The notes under the pieces are model-generated. The model was not told where the DNA came from. It was given only the letters and a program-made list of their open reading frames with translations, and did not search any database. This document shows positions 1 to 11,654 of a DNA stretch of 64,000 nt, piece by piece. Numbering within the stretch: position 1 is the first letter of the stretch; each line of letters begins with the position of its first letter. The DNA lies in the NCBI RefSeq assembly GCF_022376445.1, contig NW_025954973.1:372001-436000 (forward strand). The letters are read 5' to 3'. The translations under genes and the position numbers were made by a program. This stretch comes from Fomitopsis serialis. Lineage: Eukaryota; Basidiomycota; Agaricomycetes; Polyporales; Fomitopsidaceae.

Positions 1-1050
1 GAACTCGAACACACATGCATCTGCTATTAGTATCAACAACGGCGTCCTGGGTATTGCTTCGGCTTGACATCTGCCACACCCACTGGTATGTACTTGGTAT
101 CCTGGATTTCTCGTTTACGTTGTGGACATCTCGTCTGACAGCACAAACGTCAGATCTGTCCTGCAAGACCAAGTGCTCGCGCTCCGCGGCACCCACAACA
201 TCGTGATACATCTTCACACCGATGCTCGAGCTGCTTGGCCGCTTGTCAATGTGAGCCAACAAGCGATGTGCTTGTTCGGTGGGGGGATGTATCGTGTATG
301 CGCCCAGGTACGTCTTATGCGGTAGACTATTACCTAGTGCATGCGGGCGCGCACGTCCTTGGAACGATCCACAGGATGGTTGAAGTGGTCTATGCAGGCC
401 CCAGGGCGCACCCTTCATCCCGTACTGCAGAACAAAGTTATCACGTCTGCACCACAGGGTACTTAGAGTTACCTGATGCCGTACGGGTGGAAGCTCGGCT
501 TGTTCATCAAGGACACGGTGTATGGATCCGAGCGATGATGAGCACCCCACGTCGGTTACAGTTTCGGGACGCAAATGCGTCGTCCTCTCGTCTGAGGTGC
601 TGTAAGTAGCCCCGCATATATCAACGCATTGGCTGTTGACCGTCAACATCAAGCATCTCCTACTTGGCAGATCCCCCGGGCTGGACTCAGAAACTTGCCT
701 CGCGCAGATATACTTGTGTTAGTACTGAATGGTTTAGCAGAGAGGTCTCCGAGACGAGAGGTAAGTAATGCATGCAGTCTCGTGACTGAGGTCTTTGACG
801 GCGTTTCCTTTGACAGTGAGTCGTCAGCATATGAATCGACGTCACGTATACACCCAGTTGCGATCCGCCGAGATCGAATCTATTACGCCACAGAGCAACT
901 GCTCAAATCATCCTGTCAAGTGTACATAAATTCTTGATTCTCATCGTCTTCACTAAATGCGTCAAAACAGCCTCCGTCAAAAACGGGGGAAGAAGTCCAT
1001 CATCCATCCGAACCTTTCTGACACCTATCCATCCCCATCCCAAGCCAACC
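1..1050. other. No gene recognised
   Basis: Both strands have only short open frames without a recognisable domain, and no frames could be linked by plausible introns into a known protein. No tRNA, long terminal repeat or tandem array was seen. The 3' end of the minus-strand peptidase gene begins at its right edge. Confidence 0.5.
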
Positions 1051-1054
1051 CCCT

Positions 1055-1973
1055 CTAGACGTACTTGACGGTGACCGAGTCCGAGGAAGTCGACGCGGAG
1101 GTGAGGACGTCGTTGTTCTGCTCGATATCGATCAGGGTCGCGCCGCTGGGGCCGACGGCGCCGGAGGTCGTCTCCGCGGACGCGCCGGTGAAGGTAACCG
1201 TGCCGAAGTCGGCGAGGGGCACGAGCGAGCCGCCCTCCTCGTAGTCCTCGACGATCCACTCCGCGTTCTCCTCGCAGAGCGCGGACGACGACGTGATGTC
1301 CTGCGTGACCGTCTGGCCCGTGCTCGTGTTCTCGATCACCGCCGTGCCCGACGTCGTCGACGACGCGGTCACCGTCAGCTTCACGGTGTCGCCCGCGCTG
1401 AAGCTGATCCCCGAGAAGTCGTACGCGTAGTCCGGGTACCACTCGTACCAGCTGGCGGGCGCGCGGGTCAGCTGCGCACTTATGCAGGACGTGGGACAAC
1501 GGGGCACGCACCATCGTACGAGACGTCGCCGCCGTCGATGGTGAAGTCGACGCCGGTCTGGAGGATAGCGGTGCTGCAGGTGTCGCCGTCGATGCCGACC
1601 CAGGCGGAGGCAGAGTAGGAGCCACGGCCACCCGAGGGCGCGCTCGGGGTGGGCACGGTGAACGTGCCCGTCACGGACGTGAAAGAGCCCTGCACCCGCA
1701 CGCAGCACCGTCAGAACCACCGGCCGCTGCCCGCGCTCGCAGGCGTGTGCTCACCGAGGGGTACGAGTCGTACACGGCGCCGGCCCAGTTCGAGGAGTAC
1801 TCCACGTGGGAGGCGTTGGAGCTGGCCGCGTGCTCGGACTCGGAGAGCTGCAGCGGGTGGCTCTGGCGGACGCCCGAGCGGCGGCGCGCGAGGCGGCCGG
1901 CGATGCCCGACGGGCGGGCGAGCGCGGAGGTGGCGAGGAGCACGGACGCGAGGAGCGCGGCGGAGAACATCAT
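1055..1973 (-). CDS. Secreted glutamic peptidase, family G1 (eqolisin)
   Basis: Acid endopeptidase of the fungal glutamic peptidase family, expected to be secreted as a pro-enzyme. Three exons read 1973-1755, 1689-1508 and 1451-1055 with introns of 65 and 56 nt, giving about 265 residues, normal for the family. The first 20 residues (MMFSAALLASVLLATSALA) are a signal peptide, followed by an Arg-rich propeptide. The mature part opens with the family signature YSSNWAGAV. The probable catalytic Gln is in ILQTG and the probable catalytic Glu in AEWIVEDYEE, judged from family knowledge. WYEWYPDYAYDF is another family block. At the second intron the common-looking donor GTGCGT would break the frame; the donor four bases later (GTGCCC) restores it and gives SYDGAWYEWY. 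A TATAAAT box lies about 90 bp upstream. The flanks are gene-poor, so context says nothing on regulation beyond the TATA box. Confidence 0.93.
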
Positions 1974-2062
1974 CGGAGCGAGTGCACTGGGGCGCAGAGG
2001 CTGTCGGGTCGAGGGGCTGTCGAGACCGAAGGACCTGCTGTCCCCCGCCGCCCCGCTGCGCC

Positions 2063-2069
2063 ATTTATA
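2063..2069 (-). promoter_or_regulatory. TATA box of the G1 peptidase gene
   Basis: On the minus strand this reads TATAAAT, about 90 bp upstream of the peptidase start codon at 1973. That spacing suits a fungal core promoter with a short 5' UTR. Confidence 0.6.
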
Positions 2070-2079
2070 CGTTGTGTGC

Positions 2080-4465
2080 TCTGGGAGTGCTCAGGGCAGA
2101 TCCCCGCCCCGCACCCTGAACAGAGATGGGCGAGGGCTGTGCGGCAGTCACGTTCGGCGATGCGGGTGTTGACCGTGTGGTGACGGGCAGATGGATTCCA
2201 CGGCGCCGTCCGACGTGTGGTGGAGGGCTCTTCGGCGAGAAGTCGCTGGCATTCAGATAGGCCTTATCGGCATGAGAATGTTCTGATAAAGCCACTGCGA
2301 GCTGCAACAGAGGCCGGCACGAGCTCTGGAATCGAGAGGAGCAATGGAACCGCCTCCGTTCCTGGGGATCAAGAGGTCAGAGGGACGCACCGGAGAGGTG
2401 TGTTCCATATCCGGACGCTTCGCGTGGGCAAACACCGAAGAATGGGTGTTCGCAGCCATGCGACTGCACGCTTCTGCGGGTATAAGGAATGGTATTGCGC
2501 CGCCTCAGTGGAAATGCAGACCGAGGAGGGGCGTCCTTGGACACTGCGGCGATGGCGGGCTGATGTGCGCTGTCGTTTGTGGACCGGTGGCCCGGACTTG
2601 TGCCACAGAGAAACCGTGCAGTAACGGGCCGTCGAAGAAGCCTGCAGTATGGCGTATGTAAGCCTTGGCAGAGTTGCGGCGGAAGCCCGGACGCTATGAC
2701 GGCATACTATGTAGACCGTATCCTCGTTTGGTCAGTATCGACGGCATGTCGATGAGCCCGGCATGCACGAAGGCGCCGTCGGAACATGACCGCGGAAGGT
2801 CATCACATCCTGCCATCCAGAGCAAGTAGACCATGCGCATTCAGAGGGATAGTGCTCGCCGAGGGAGGAAATGGCTGTGAGATCGCGCAGATGCTCCATG
2901 GACGTGAGAGCACCTATGATCTGAGTGCCCGGCCGATGAATATCTTGCCATCAGGAGAAGAAGGAGCACCTGCGCGGCCCAGCCGGGTCTATGAATAGAA
3001 ACGCAACGCAATGACAATGGCATGGTGCATGATCCCGCCTGCGAGTTGCGACATAAGCACAATCCTGTCAGCCAGAGCAGCGCATGTACGCCTCCCTCAC
3101 GCGACACGGCTGCTGTCTGGACCCGTCCCGCAGGCGGCCAAAATAGTCGAGTGAGGCGATCCCGGAGGGGGTTGTGCCACAAAGTACGAGCAGACGTACC
3201 CATCGACACGTGTCACCCCATTGTTCCATTGATTCGTGGCTTGACAGAAGCATGTACGACATCCCGCAGCTAGCACAGCGTGTCGCGTGCACGCCAGTTA
3301 TATCTGGAGGACAGGAGCGCGTATTCGGCAGGTAGAGGTGGCTGCCGAGTGGACATTGAACAAGAGATGGAGCGATGGTCGACCAAGACAGCACACGATG
3401 GACATAGCCCTCGCAGATGGTTACCATCTTGCGCCAAAGTGAAGTCTGATTCATTCGAGCTCATCGCCGCCGGCATTCCGAGTCCGTGCTTTGCAGAATG
3501 CAGCGCCATGCCGACATATGCGGTACATTCTCCTATGACGATCGTCGGGGACAATCAGTTGTCACATTGGAATAGGCATGCACTTCCCTCGCTACTCTTA
3601 GCTTATCGTCCTGAGAATGACGGTGGCAGTCGCCTGACCGTGAAAGGTGGCGTCCACAGAGTGAGTAGGCCCGACGCACGTTGACTCGAGGCAGTGGTCG
3701 TGGAAGAACGTAGCTTACATAAGCTACTGTCTCGATCATAATCGGGGCTCAAAACTTAGAGCCGCGTTCAGCGGCAACTTCCGATCAATCTGTGGCCGCA
3801 GCGGCAGTCGTCCTATGTAGTCGTTCCTCCGAGTCTGTCTGTGGGCCACAGCCAACTTGTAACGCGTGCTCGCGTCATCATCCCTGTATCGCTGGCTGAC
3901 ATCCGAGTACGAATGAACCTGCGTAGAGAGACCCTGCATCCCTGGGCGATGGTGAGAAGTTCTTTGACTCGGACTCATCCGCGGCGTCACTGGCCACTCC
4001 GTACCACACCGCGCAAGTCAAGGGACACATGCTCGACAGCAGCCACTCGAATCTTCTTTCATCCCACCCGCGCTCGAGGCCTCGACGGCTCTGCATACTC
4101 GACTCGGCGGTTCTACATACCCCCGGGGGTGTACGTTAGACACGCCGTCTAAGCCCACCCTTCCCTAGCACTGCCGATGCTCCATGTGCTTCAGGGTGCA
4201 TAGTGGCTACGTAGCCCACTGTGCCACAGTCAGCGTCGTGTGCTGCCCGTTATGCTCTCGTGACGTGCCGCGTTCCTTCTCAGGGTGGCAAGATTCGGAA
4301 CCGATGCTGTAGTCGGTCGCATGGTTCACGACTGTTCGCGAAGCATCGGAGCCTCCCCACGCAACGGAAATCCTTGCCACGGACCCACGGTGGCCTGGAT
4401 ACCCGCGGTGCGATGTCGAGTTCTGCGAGATATCCGGGGGGGCATCGTTCGGGGCTGGCTCGTGT
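2080..4465. other. Gene-poor region, nothing recognised
   Basis: Open frames of 60-135 codons occur on both strands, but none shows a domain, a signal peptide or a linkable exon series. Composition is mixed and no tandem or inverted repeat was seen. Decayed transposon sequence is possible but I could not identify one. Confidence 0.45.
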
Positions 4466-4469
4466 GCGT

Positions 4470-5170
4470 GCGCAGATCGCAATCTACCTTTCGTTCGAAT
4501 CCTTTTGTTGTCCGCGAGGGCCGAGCCTTACGTAGTCAAAGCTCTCTAACACTATGAGTTGGTACGAGCGCGATCAGGCTGAGCATGCGCTCGTCGCCGG
4601 AGCGAGAGCGTGGGTTGCGACTATACTTTGTTTCTCACTTCCACTGCACAACAGGATAACCGAATACACGTCTCGATATCAAGCTGAGCGCACAGCTTCG
4701 ACACGCACTGCAAAGGTATCACGGTTCACTCGGGCAGAAAAGGCTTCGGAAGTGAAAGAATTCCTCATGGTTTTCGCTCGACGTAGATGTACCTCTGGAA
4801 GATGTCGAAGGATGTCTTTCCGGCGGACAAAGACATCGAAACCTTTCCTAGGCCCAGAATGATGTCCTATGGTTCAATCTCCCTGCCCACCCGCGAAGGT
4901 ATGGAAGAGGCTCTCACTTCATCGCAACTCTTGTACGCGGAGGAAATTATGCCCTCTTTGCAGTGACGATGAGGTCGTCGGACTAGCGTGTCACAGGTAC
5001 CGGCGCCGGCCTCGACCTGAGGGTCACCGCTTCATCAAGATCCACGTCCTTACCCGCTTCCTCAACGGCCTTTCACTTCGGTTGTTACTCTCTTGGGCAG
5101 TACAATGTCGGGCGCCCCATCACAGGAACCTTCCGATGGACATGAAGCGTACCAGTTGCCCCGGCGCTCG
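4470..5170 (+). repeat. Diverged dispersed repeat, copy 1
   Basis: Several blocks recur in the same order near 7.2-7.6 kb: CGCAGATCGCAATCT near 4480, a block of about 37 bp containing CTCGATATCAAGCTGAGCGC near 4668, and about 150 bp near 4996-5150 that aligns with many substitutions. Spacing differs between copies, so blocks were lost or inserted. The longest block has coding-like stretches, but no intact frame, and I could not name a parent element. From 5170 to 6390 no gene was recognised. Confidence 0.55.
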
Positions 5171-6389
5171 ATCACTGTCAGCGAAACATGGGGACGGTGC
5201 CTTCGCAGCCTCAGCCGGGCCAAAGGGAGGTCGTCAACTTCAGAGAGCTCATTCATATTGCATCGGTGCGTCCCTCTGCCATGGACGCGCGCCCGGGCCA
5301 CTTTCAGGTTCAGGCTAGATCGTCCCGAGACGTGGGTGTACTTGGCATTGGATTAGGAACATCCCTGTGCCCACCGCGTACTGAGGGACGCGTGCCAACT
5401 CAGCGGACTCTGCGCGTGATTGTACACCGCCATGACTTTTTCCTGACGATGGGGAGCCAGGAACCAAGAGAGACGATGTGGGCGTTGCCAATGCCGGGTG
5501 AGTACTTGCTGGGCAGGCCACACGAGAGCGCCCACGCTGATCGCTCAACCAGTGTACTTAGATGACTTTCTGACGTCATTCATCCGCAGAGACACCCACG
5601 CCACAAAGCATATGCCGAAGCGGTGTCGTCCTTTGCATGTAGCTGGCACGACTTCTGGATCGCGCAAGGATGCAGCGCCAACGGCCTGTTTTCGCCGAAT
5701 GCTCAAAACCGGCAAGGCAGTCTGTGAACAACTGAAGGCTTCGATCTTCGGTACTAACTAACACTGGACAACTTGTAGATGTCGATGTGCCTGCTAGCGC
5801 GTTGCCTGGCGCATTCTCGCTGGTTGTTCGACGAGCTGCAACTTCAAAACCTACATCGAACTCTGGGGGATTCATATGGACGGTGTTTTCTTCTTGTCTT
5901 CGCATGAAGCGTCGAATTCTGATAGCGTGTCTCTAGAGAGCGCTCTTTGTTTCCTCATCCACGTCTCAGGTGGCGAGATGCTACCCAAACACTTCGATGC
6001 GCCGTACTAGGGCGTTCGAACGTTAATCGACAGTCTGAGAGCATTGGCGTACTGAGCACCGCACGGCCGCAGTCGGCGCGGGATATACATGGGATCCACT
6101 TAGTACGTGGAGTTCCTCAAAGTCCTTTCGAGGGGCGCCATAGACGCAGTAGTATAAAGCCTGCGCACTGTCTAGCTCAAGTGCCCCAGCTCAGCTTTCT
6201 TCGCCTTGCGCTTGAAACTCCATCTTAAGAATCGGTGCAGGTCTGTCCTCAGTAGTCTGATCTCTCACACCACTGCCTCTCCTCACAACTTGGACCATCC
6301 GCGCCTCCGCTCTCGTTATCCTCGCGGTCGCCCGCAGCCGCGTCCATCAACTCCGCCAGGTGAGTCCCTGCTTCACTCGCCACCCATTC

Positions 6390-7105
6390 ACTCATGACTA
6401 AACTTCATCCACAAGCAGCGTGCCCGCCCACCAGAGCACCGCACAGACTCGGAGAACACTGTCGCGCATCATCCGCTCGTGCACGCCGCACATGCCGTCC
6501 CAGAGGACAGCCGCGAATGGGTGCCCGGCGACGACTTCAGGTCTGTCAAGTCGCACGCCGGGCGCGAGGACTCGGAGGAGCTCGCGCTTCACTTCAAGGT
6601 CATCGGGGGCAGCTCGGAGTACGACACCGCACACGTCGTTCACTCCGGCGGGAGAGGGCATGGCAGGCGCGAGGACTCGGACGAGCTTGCCCGCCGTGAA
6701 GTCAGCTGGAAGGGCCTGTCAGACAAGGATGCTCAGAGACGCGTAAAATCAACGGGAATTGTTTGGAGCACGACGTCGCCTCTGCCTTTCACTCGGGCGT
6801 GAAGAATTACCACGACTTGAGAGACTTCAAGGGCGTCAATGATGTGTTAGACACATCCGATGGCCATTAGCATTACCTAGCATACCATGTAAACGGACGT
6901 AGAGTCTACATAGGGCTTGGCCCTTAGCAGACAATCATTGGGGGTCTCAAACAAATTCAAAAGAACTAACTTCAAGGCAAGCGAGGGCGAGGCGACTCCG
7001 AGTCGAGCGGGAACTCGCCGCAAACCTGAGGGAGTCAACTGGAAGGGTCTGGAGCATGACGTCCCCTCTGCCTTCCTTTCGGGCGTGAAGGTGTGGCACG
7101 GCATT
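6390..7105 (+). repeat. Decayed coding-like repeats (WKGLEHDV type)
   Basis: Three degenerate units of about 55 bp are seen near 6598-6660, 6749-6805 and 7036-7095. In different frames they read as variants of GLEHDVASAFHSGVK. A second repeated block (GCGCGAGGACTCGGA and the following bases) occurs at about 6562 and 6668. The units are separated by stops and frame changes, so this looks like a broken gene that once encoded a repeat protein. No intact reading frame, start or end could be defined, and I know no family with this motif. Confidence 0.4.
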
Positions 7106-7204
7106 GATCAAGGGCAAGCGCGAGGACGACGTCGAGCGTGAGCGCGCTCATCGCCAGGTCGGTTGGCGCTGGCAGTTGCCAAATCGAGAGAGAACAACGG
7201 GTCC

Positions 7205-7610
7205 AGTCCCGACGCGCGGATGCGCAGATCGCAATCTGCGCGGTTGATGGTGGCATTTGGCGGATTATGTAACCCAGACTCGCAGTCCAGACCTGGTTGA
7301 CTTAGATTGCGACTTACTTACTGTCCTTGCCACTTCCACCCTCCTCCTCTTCCTCCCTGCACGTCTCGATATCAAGCTGAGCGCACAGCTTCGACATGAT
7401 GAGATTAATGTCGGACTGGCATGCCACTAGTAGTACCGGCGGTCACGGTTTCGACCCTGAGGGACCCCTTATCAAAATCTACGTCCTCACCCACTTCCTT
7501 ATGTAACGGCCTTTCGCCTCAGTTTAAGTTGTCCTCCGAGCAGTACGTCTCTGGGGCTGTACTACGACGTCGGGTGCCCTATCATAGGAACGTTCCGAGC
7601 ATCCAACCAC
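7205..7610 (+). repeat. Diverged dispersed repeat, copy 2
   Basis: This is the partner of the copy at 4470-5170, in the same orientation. The short block CGCAGATCGCAATCT, the block with CTCGATATCAAGCTGAGCGC and the block ending in CCTATCATAGGAACGTTCCGA occur in the same order, with shorter spacing. No intact reading frame is present. The next 340 bases, up to the end of the minus-strand gene at 7955, hold nothing I recognise. Confidence 0.5.
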
Positions 7611-7954
7611 CAACACTTCACAATAAAGTTAACTGGAATACGATACTCCACCGCGCGCCACCGAGCACTGGGGCGCATAACTGGTGCAGATCACTCACGA
7701 CTTCGTGCGGATACTTCAGAAGTGAGATGTGGTCCGTGCAAGGTTCGTGCGACACTTTTGTGTTCAATAGAGGTGTGATCATGCATATGATGATCAGCAG
7801 GTTTAATCACCGAACTGAAGTTGCCTCAACATGCCAAGATACATATACATAGGATTCATGAGTCCAAGACGAACTATATACTGTTTGACCATAGGCATAA
7901 GTATGCATACTACTGGCACACTCGCGTAGAGGTAAAAGAGAGAAAGGATAATAA

Positions 7955-10900
7955 TCAGGCATCAACGTCCATCGCATCGTCGTCAATCACACTTGCCCGG
8001 CCCCGAGGTGACTTAAGCCCTTCTTCAGCACGACTCCGCCGCCGCGCATACTCGCTCTGCCTCGCCCTCTTCTTCGCAGCAAGCTTCGCAGCCTCGCCGC
8101 CAGCGCTGGCACGCCCAGACTTGACTCCTCCCAGAGACTTCCGCACACCCATGCTAGATCGCATACGGGGAGCAGGTGCAAGGACAGACGGCGCCGCAGG
8201 CTGCGTGGTATCCCGCTGCGCGCCGACCTTCGCGATAACTCGAGTGCGGGAGATCCGTGGCTTCTTCGCGATCAATCCCTTTGGCTTGGGTGGCACAGCT
8301 GTAGGGATGCAGACGGGCTCGCCAATGCAGTCGCAGCGGCAGTGAGAGACGCGTGGTGTATGGGAGTGGTTTGTGAAGTAGGGCTTGAGAACATATCAGC
8401 CGTGAGCGGCTGCGAAAAGATCTTGGTGGGCCTCGGTGATCGGGCGACCGAGGGCTGTTCGTAATCATGTTCAACGTCGCCTTCGTCGTCGCAGCCACCG
8501 ACCTCCGCTCGGCGCGTTTGACCGGCTGCTCTGCGACAGCAGGGAGGGTCGAGAGCCTGCTTGCCGTCCCCGTATCACCCTTCCCGACAGCCTTGGCGAG
8601 AGAACTGGCCGTTGGCGCGAGGAGAGACGACGTCCTGGAGCGAGGAATGCTATCTCTGTCGCGTGATCCCTGCGCGGAGCTCGTGGACGCTCTCGTGCTA
8701 GTAACCGTGCCAGCAGCCGAGGTAGTCAAAAGGCTTCGCCGCGTCCCGACAGACGATGTGGGGCCTTGTGACTTGGTCGCCAGACTAGTCCGCATTCCCA
8801 GCGACGACGCGCCTGCGATGGAACCAGGCCTCGAGGGTATCTTCGACGTCGCGGTTGACGTGCTCGTCCTGGAACTGGCAGTTCCGGCAACGGGACTCGC
8901 GAAGGACGGTATGGGAGCGCGAGCCTGTGCAGCGGAGTGCGACGACTTTACAGTGCCATTCCCTTTCGACGAGGATGCCTGTGGCTCAGGGCGTGGCTTC
9001 TGTAGTTTGTTCGAAGTGGAGACTGGAGCTTTGCGTGCAGTCGATGTCGTGCTTCTCATGCTGGAATTCTGGACGGCTGGTGGGGCAGCGGTGGTGATGA
9101 CGGGCTTCGGCACAGCCTGGGTCGGTTTGGCCACCGGAATGCTGGAGCTCGCTACCGGAGCAGGCTTGCTGGTGGTCGCTGGCCCGCCTCCCATATTCCA
9201 AACGTTCTTCACGAGGGTCTTGGCGGACGTGAAGAAGCCGAAGCGAGACGGCTTAGCTTTGGCTGAGAAGAGAAGTTACACACTGAATATCCAAGTCGAT
9301 GGGGCTGAACTCACGAGGAACGGCCTTTCCACCCACGCTGACCCGGCCTCTGCTGCTGCGCCTTCGAGCCTTATTGGCCTCAAGCCTCCGGCGGATGGCT
9401 TCCCGCTCCTTCAGCTTCTTCGCTTCCTCTTCCTCTTTGTCATCGCCTTCCTGAATAGCACCAGCGGTAGGAGCAATCGAGACTCTCCTCCCATTGTGCA
9501 CGCCGTCGAGTTCGGAGACTCGCACACGTTTCGACGAGCGCCGGTCTCCAGCATCTTCCTCTCCCTCTTCGTCGTCGTCGTCATCGGCCCCAAACCCTCC
9601 TGGGACAGCCATGCGCTTGCGCGCACCCGCACTGATAACCCGCGCACCCGCAGCACTGCTTTTCCGTTTGCCACCCGGGGCATGGCCAAGCCCCAGTGCG
9701 TCTGACTTGCGCTTCCTCGACGCGGCGCCCGCAGGCCGGGAGGCAGGAGCAACGAGACGTTTAGCAGCATAGTGCGTCGTGATCGAGTCCATCTTGCTGA
9801 ACTGTGCCTCGTGCGCCTTCATGAACCTGTCCGGGCTACCGGCCTGCTGGTTCGCACTCTGTCCTTTGTCGATCAACGCGAAAATGGGTGGTACAGATGC
9901 GGCGGAAGGCTTCTGCTCGGGGCCCTTGTCCTTGCCCTGCTCAGCAAGGCGCCGCTGCATCTCCTGCATAAGTGTCTGCGCTGCATCGCTAAATTGCTGG
10001 TTGGAGAGACTGTTCCGCGGCAGCGGGGAGCCAAAGAGGAAGGGCTCGCTGCGCGGAATGCCAAGTTTCGAACCGGAGTTAGCAGCAGGAGAAGCACCAG
10101 CAGCAGTGGGGCGCATAGGCGAGAAGATGTCTAGCGCATCAGTGGGCTTCGGGGTGCCCTTTGAGAGAGGCTGCTCTGGCTTCTTGACGGGTGTAGCCTG
10201 AGTCGCGCGAATCTCTGGCCCGCCGAGACCGCCAGGCATGTTAACATCGTCGTCGGGGGTTTGGCTGGGTGCCTTCATAGAAAGCAAGTCCTCGAAGGGT
10301 ATCGCCGGGTAGAGTCGCTCGGACGGACCTCCTGGGGACGCAGGCCACACGTTGATAGCCCGCCCAGGTGTAGCGGTCGGATTCGGCGACCCCAGGATAA
10401 GATCGAAGTTCGTCTGAAACGCTGGTAATACCGGAGTTCCGGGCGCCTCGAGTGTATTCTGCGAGTTAATGAGGCGGATAGTGGTCGTTGGGCCCTGGCC
10501 CATGCTCAGTCGCGCGTTGGCAGGAGCTGGTGCACCGGGGCGGGACGGGCTTCCAGGAACAGGGGCTGACATGGATACGTCGCCATCGTCCTCCGCCGCC
10601 GCAGTACGCGCGGCTTCTTTAAGAGCCTCGACATCTGGCGTGCTCAGCGGTGCGGGCTCGGTCCGCGGCAGTGCTTCCGGAGACGGCAAGTCCTTGAAAG
10701 GGACGGCGTGCTTGTTGAGGCTTCCGTTTGTGTTGTTAGAGGTGTGCTTGATGCCTAGCGACGTGGCCAGTGCGCGGAGCGAGGAACTCACAGTCGAAGC
10801 TAGACAGATCGCAGGTGGTTAGTAACGTTTGTAACGTGGCTGCCAACTCCGCGAGCGGATACCAAATACAAAACACCCTCCAAGAGGAAAGCAATGGCGT

Positions 10901-11649
10901 CACTGTGAACATCCACGCGGCCGTTTCCGTGGATGAGTTTTGGCGCGAAACACAATGGACGAGGCCTGTCATTGTCCGGATGAAGACCTCACACGCCTAT
11001 GAGGTTTCTATGGGAAACTATGAGAAACACTGCTTTCTCTCGCTGAGACCACATCGACCCCTGCTCTCTTTGATGTTGCCAACTACTCGTGCAGTCCCAA
11101 TCTGGGAACGGCAAATACGGAATGAAGATCATTGACTACAACAACCAAGACCGCGGCGAACCTGCATGCAGAGCTCCGGTCGAGAATCACCATGCGTGGC
11201 ATGCAAAGGTTCGACGACCCCCGTCCCAGACCGAAAACAACGCAAACATATTTCGCCAGACCAAAGGGATGTATAAAATACGACTCACTTTTGGAGCCGA
11301 ACTCCTCTGTTCCGCCTCTCATGCTGGTCAGAGTGCCTTTCGACGAGATCGTACCGAGGGGCTCGGGCGCCTCCTGTATGTCTTCCATAACGACCTCCCA
11401 TTGTTCACTCGGCCTTGGCATCTGCAGTTTGAACCCATCCTGTATGTTCTCCTTCTGATCGTCCCGCTGGTGGGTATCGAGGAAGGTCTCTTGGCCGAGT
11501 TGGAGGGCGTGCTTCTTAAGTCGTTCAATGATCTCTGTATTCTTGCCATTGGCCTTCAAGGAGTGTATCTTGCACAGCTTCACCAGCTGCTCACGCTTCA
11601 GGGAGTGCAGCGCGGGCGAATTATACAGGATTTGGGTAGTGGTAGCCAT
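7955..11649 (-). CDS. SAP-domain, NuSAP-like microtubule/chromatin protein (frame breaks near 3' end)
   Basis: Probable nuclear and spindle-associated protein. Exon 1 (11649-11289) starts MATTTQIL and carries a SAP motif at about residues 12-48 (LKREQLVKLCKIHSLKANGK and the following helix). Exon 2 (10799-9315) is joined in frame by a long 489-nt intron. It is Pro/Ser/Ala-rich and contains HEAQFSKMDSI, very like the HEAQFKKMESID motif of vertebrate NuSAP, then a KRK-rich tract, a D/E run and a KERE helix. Exon 3 starts at 9262 with KPSRFGFFTSAKTLVKNVWN, then Ser/Thr/Arg-rich sequence, and ends GRASVIDDDAMDVDA. Between about 8,520 and 8,310 the best coding frame shifts twice, each time as if one base were missing, and no canonical intron explains it. 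SAP domain, motif, basic composition and length match NuSAP; function is inferred. Confidence 0.75.
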
Positions 11650-11654
11650 GACCG

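Noticed and set aside
903..1631. 242-codon Arg/His-rich minus-strand frame
   Set aside because: It is an alternative frame of the G1 peptidase gene, whose real exons carry a signal peptide and catalytic motifs.
4460..4510. Possible tRNA (TTCGAATCC, like a B box)
   Set aside because: The bases beside the loop do not pair, and no acceptor, D or anticodon stem can be drawn.
6398..6661. 87-codon minus-strand frame with hydrophobic C-terminus
   Set aside because: No domain or start context, and it lies antisense to the decayed repeat units.
8467..9705. 412-codon plus-strand open frame
   Set aside because: It is the antisense shadow of the GC- and Ser/Ala-rich NuSAP-like gene; it has no domain, and the opposite strand has the SAP motif, in-frame introns and the HEAQF motif.
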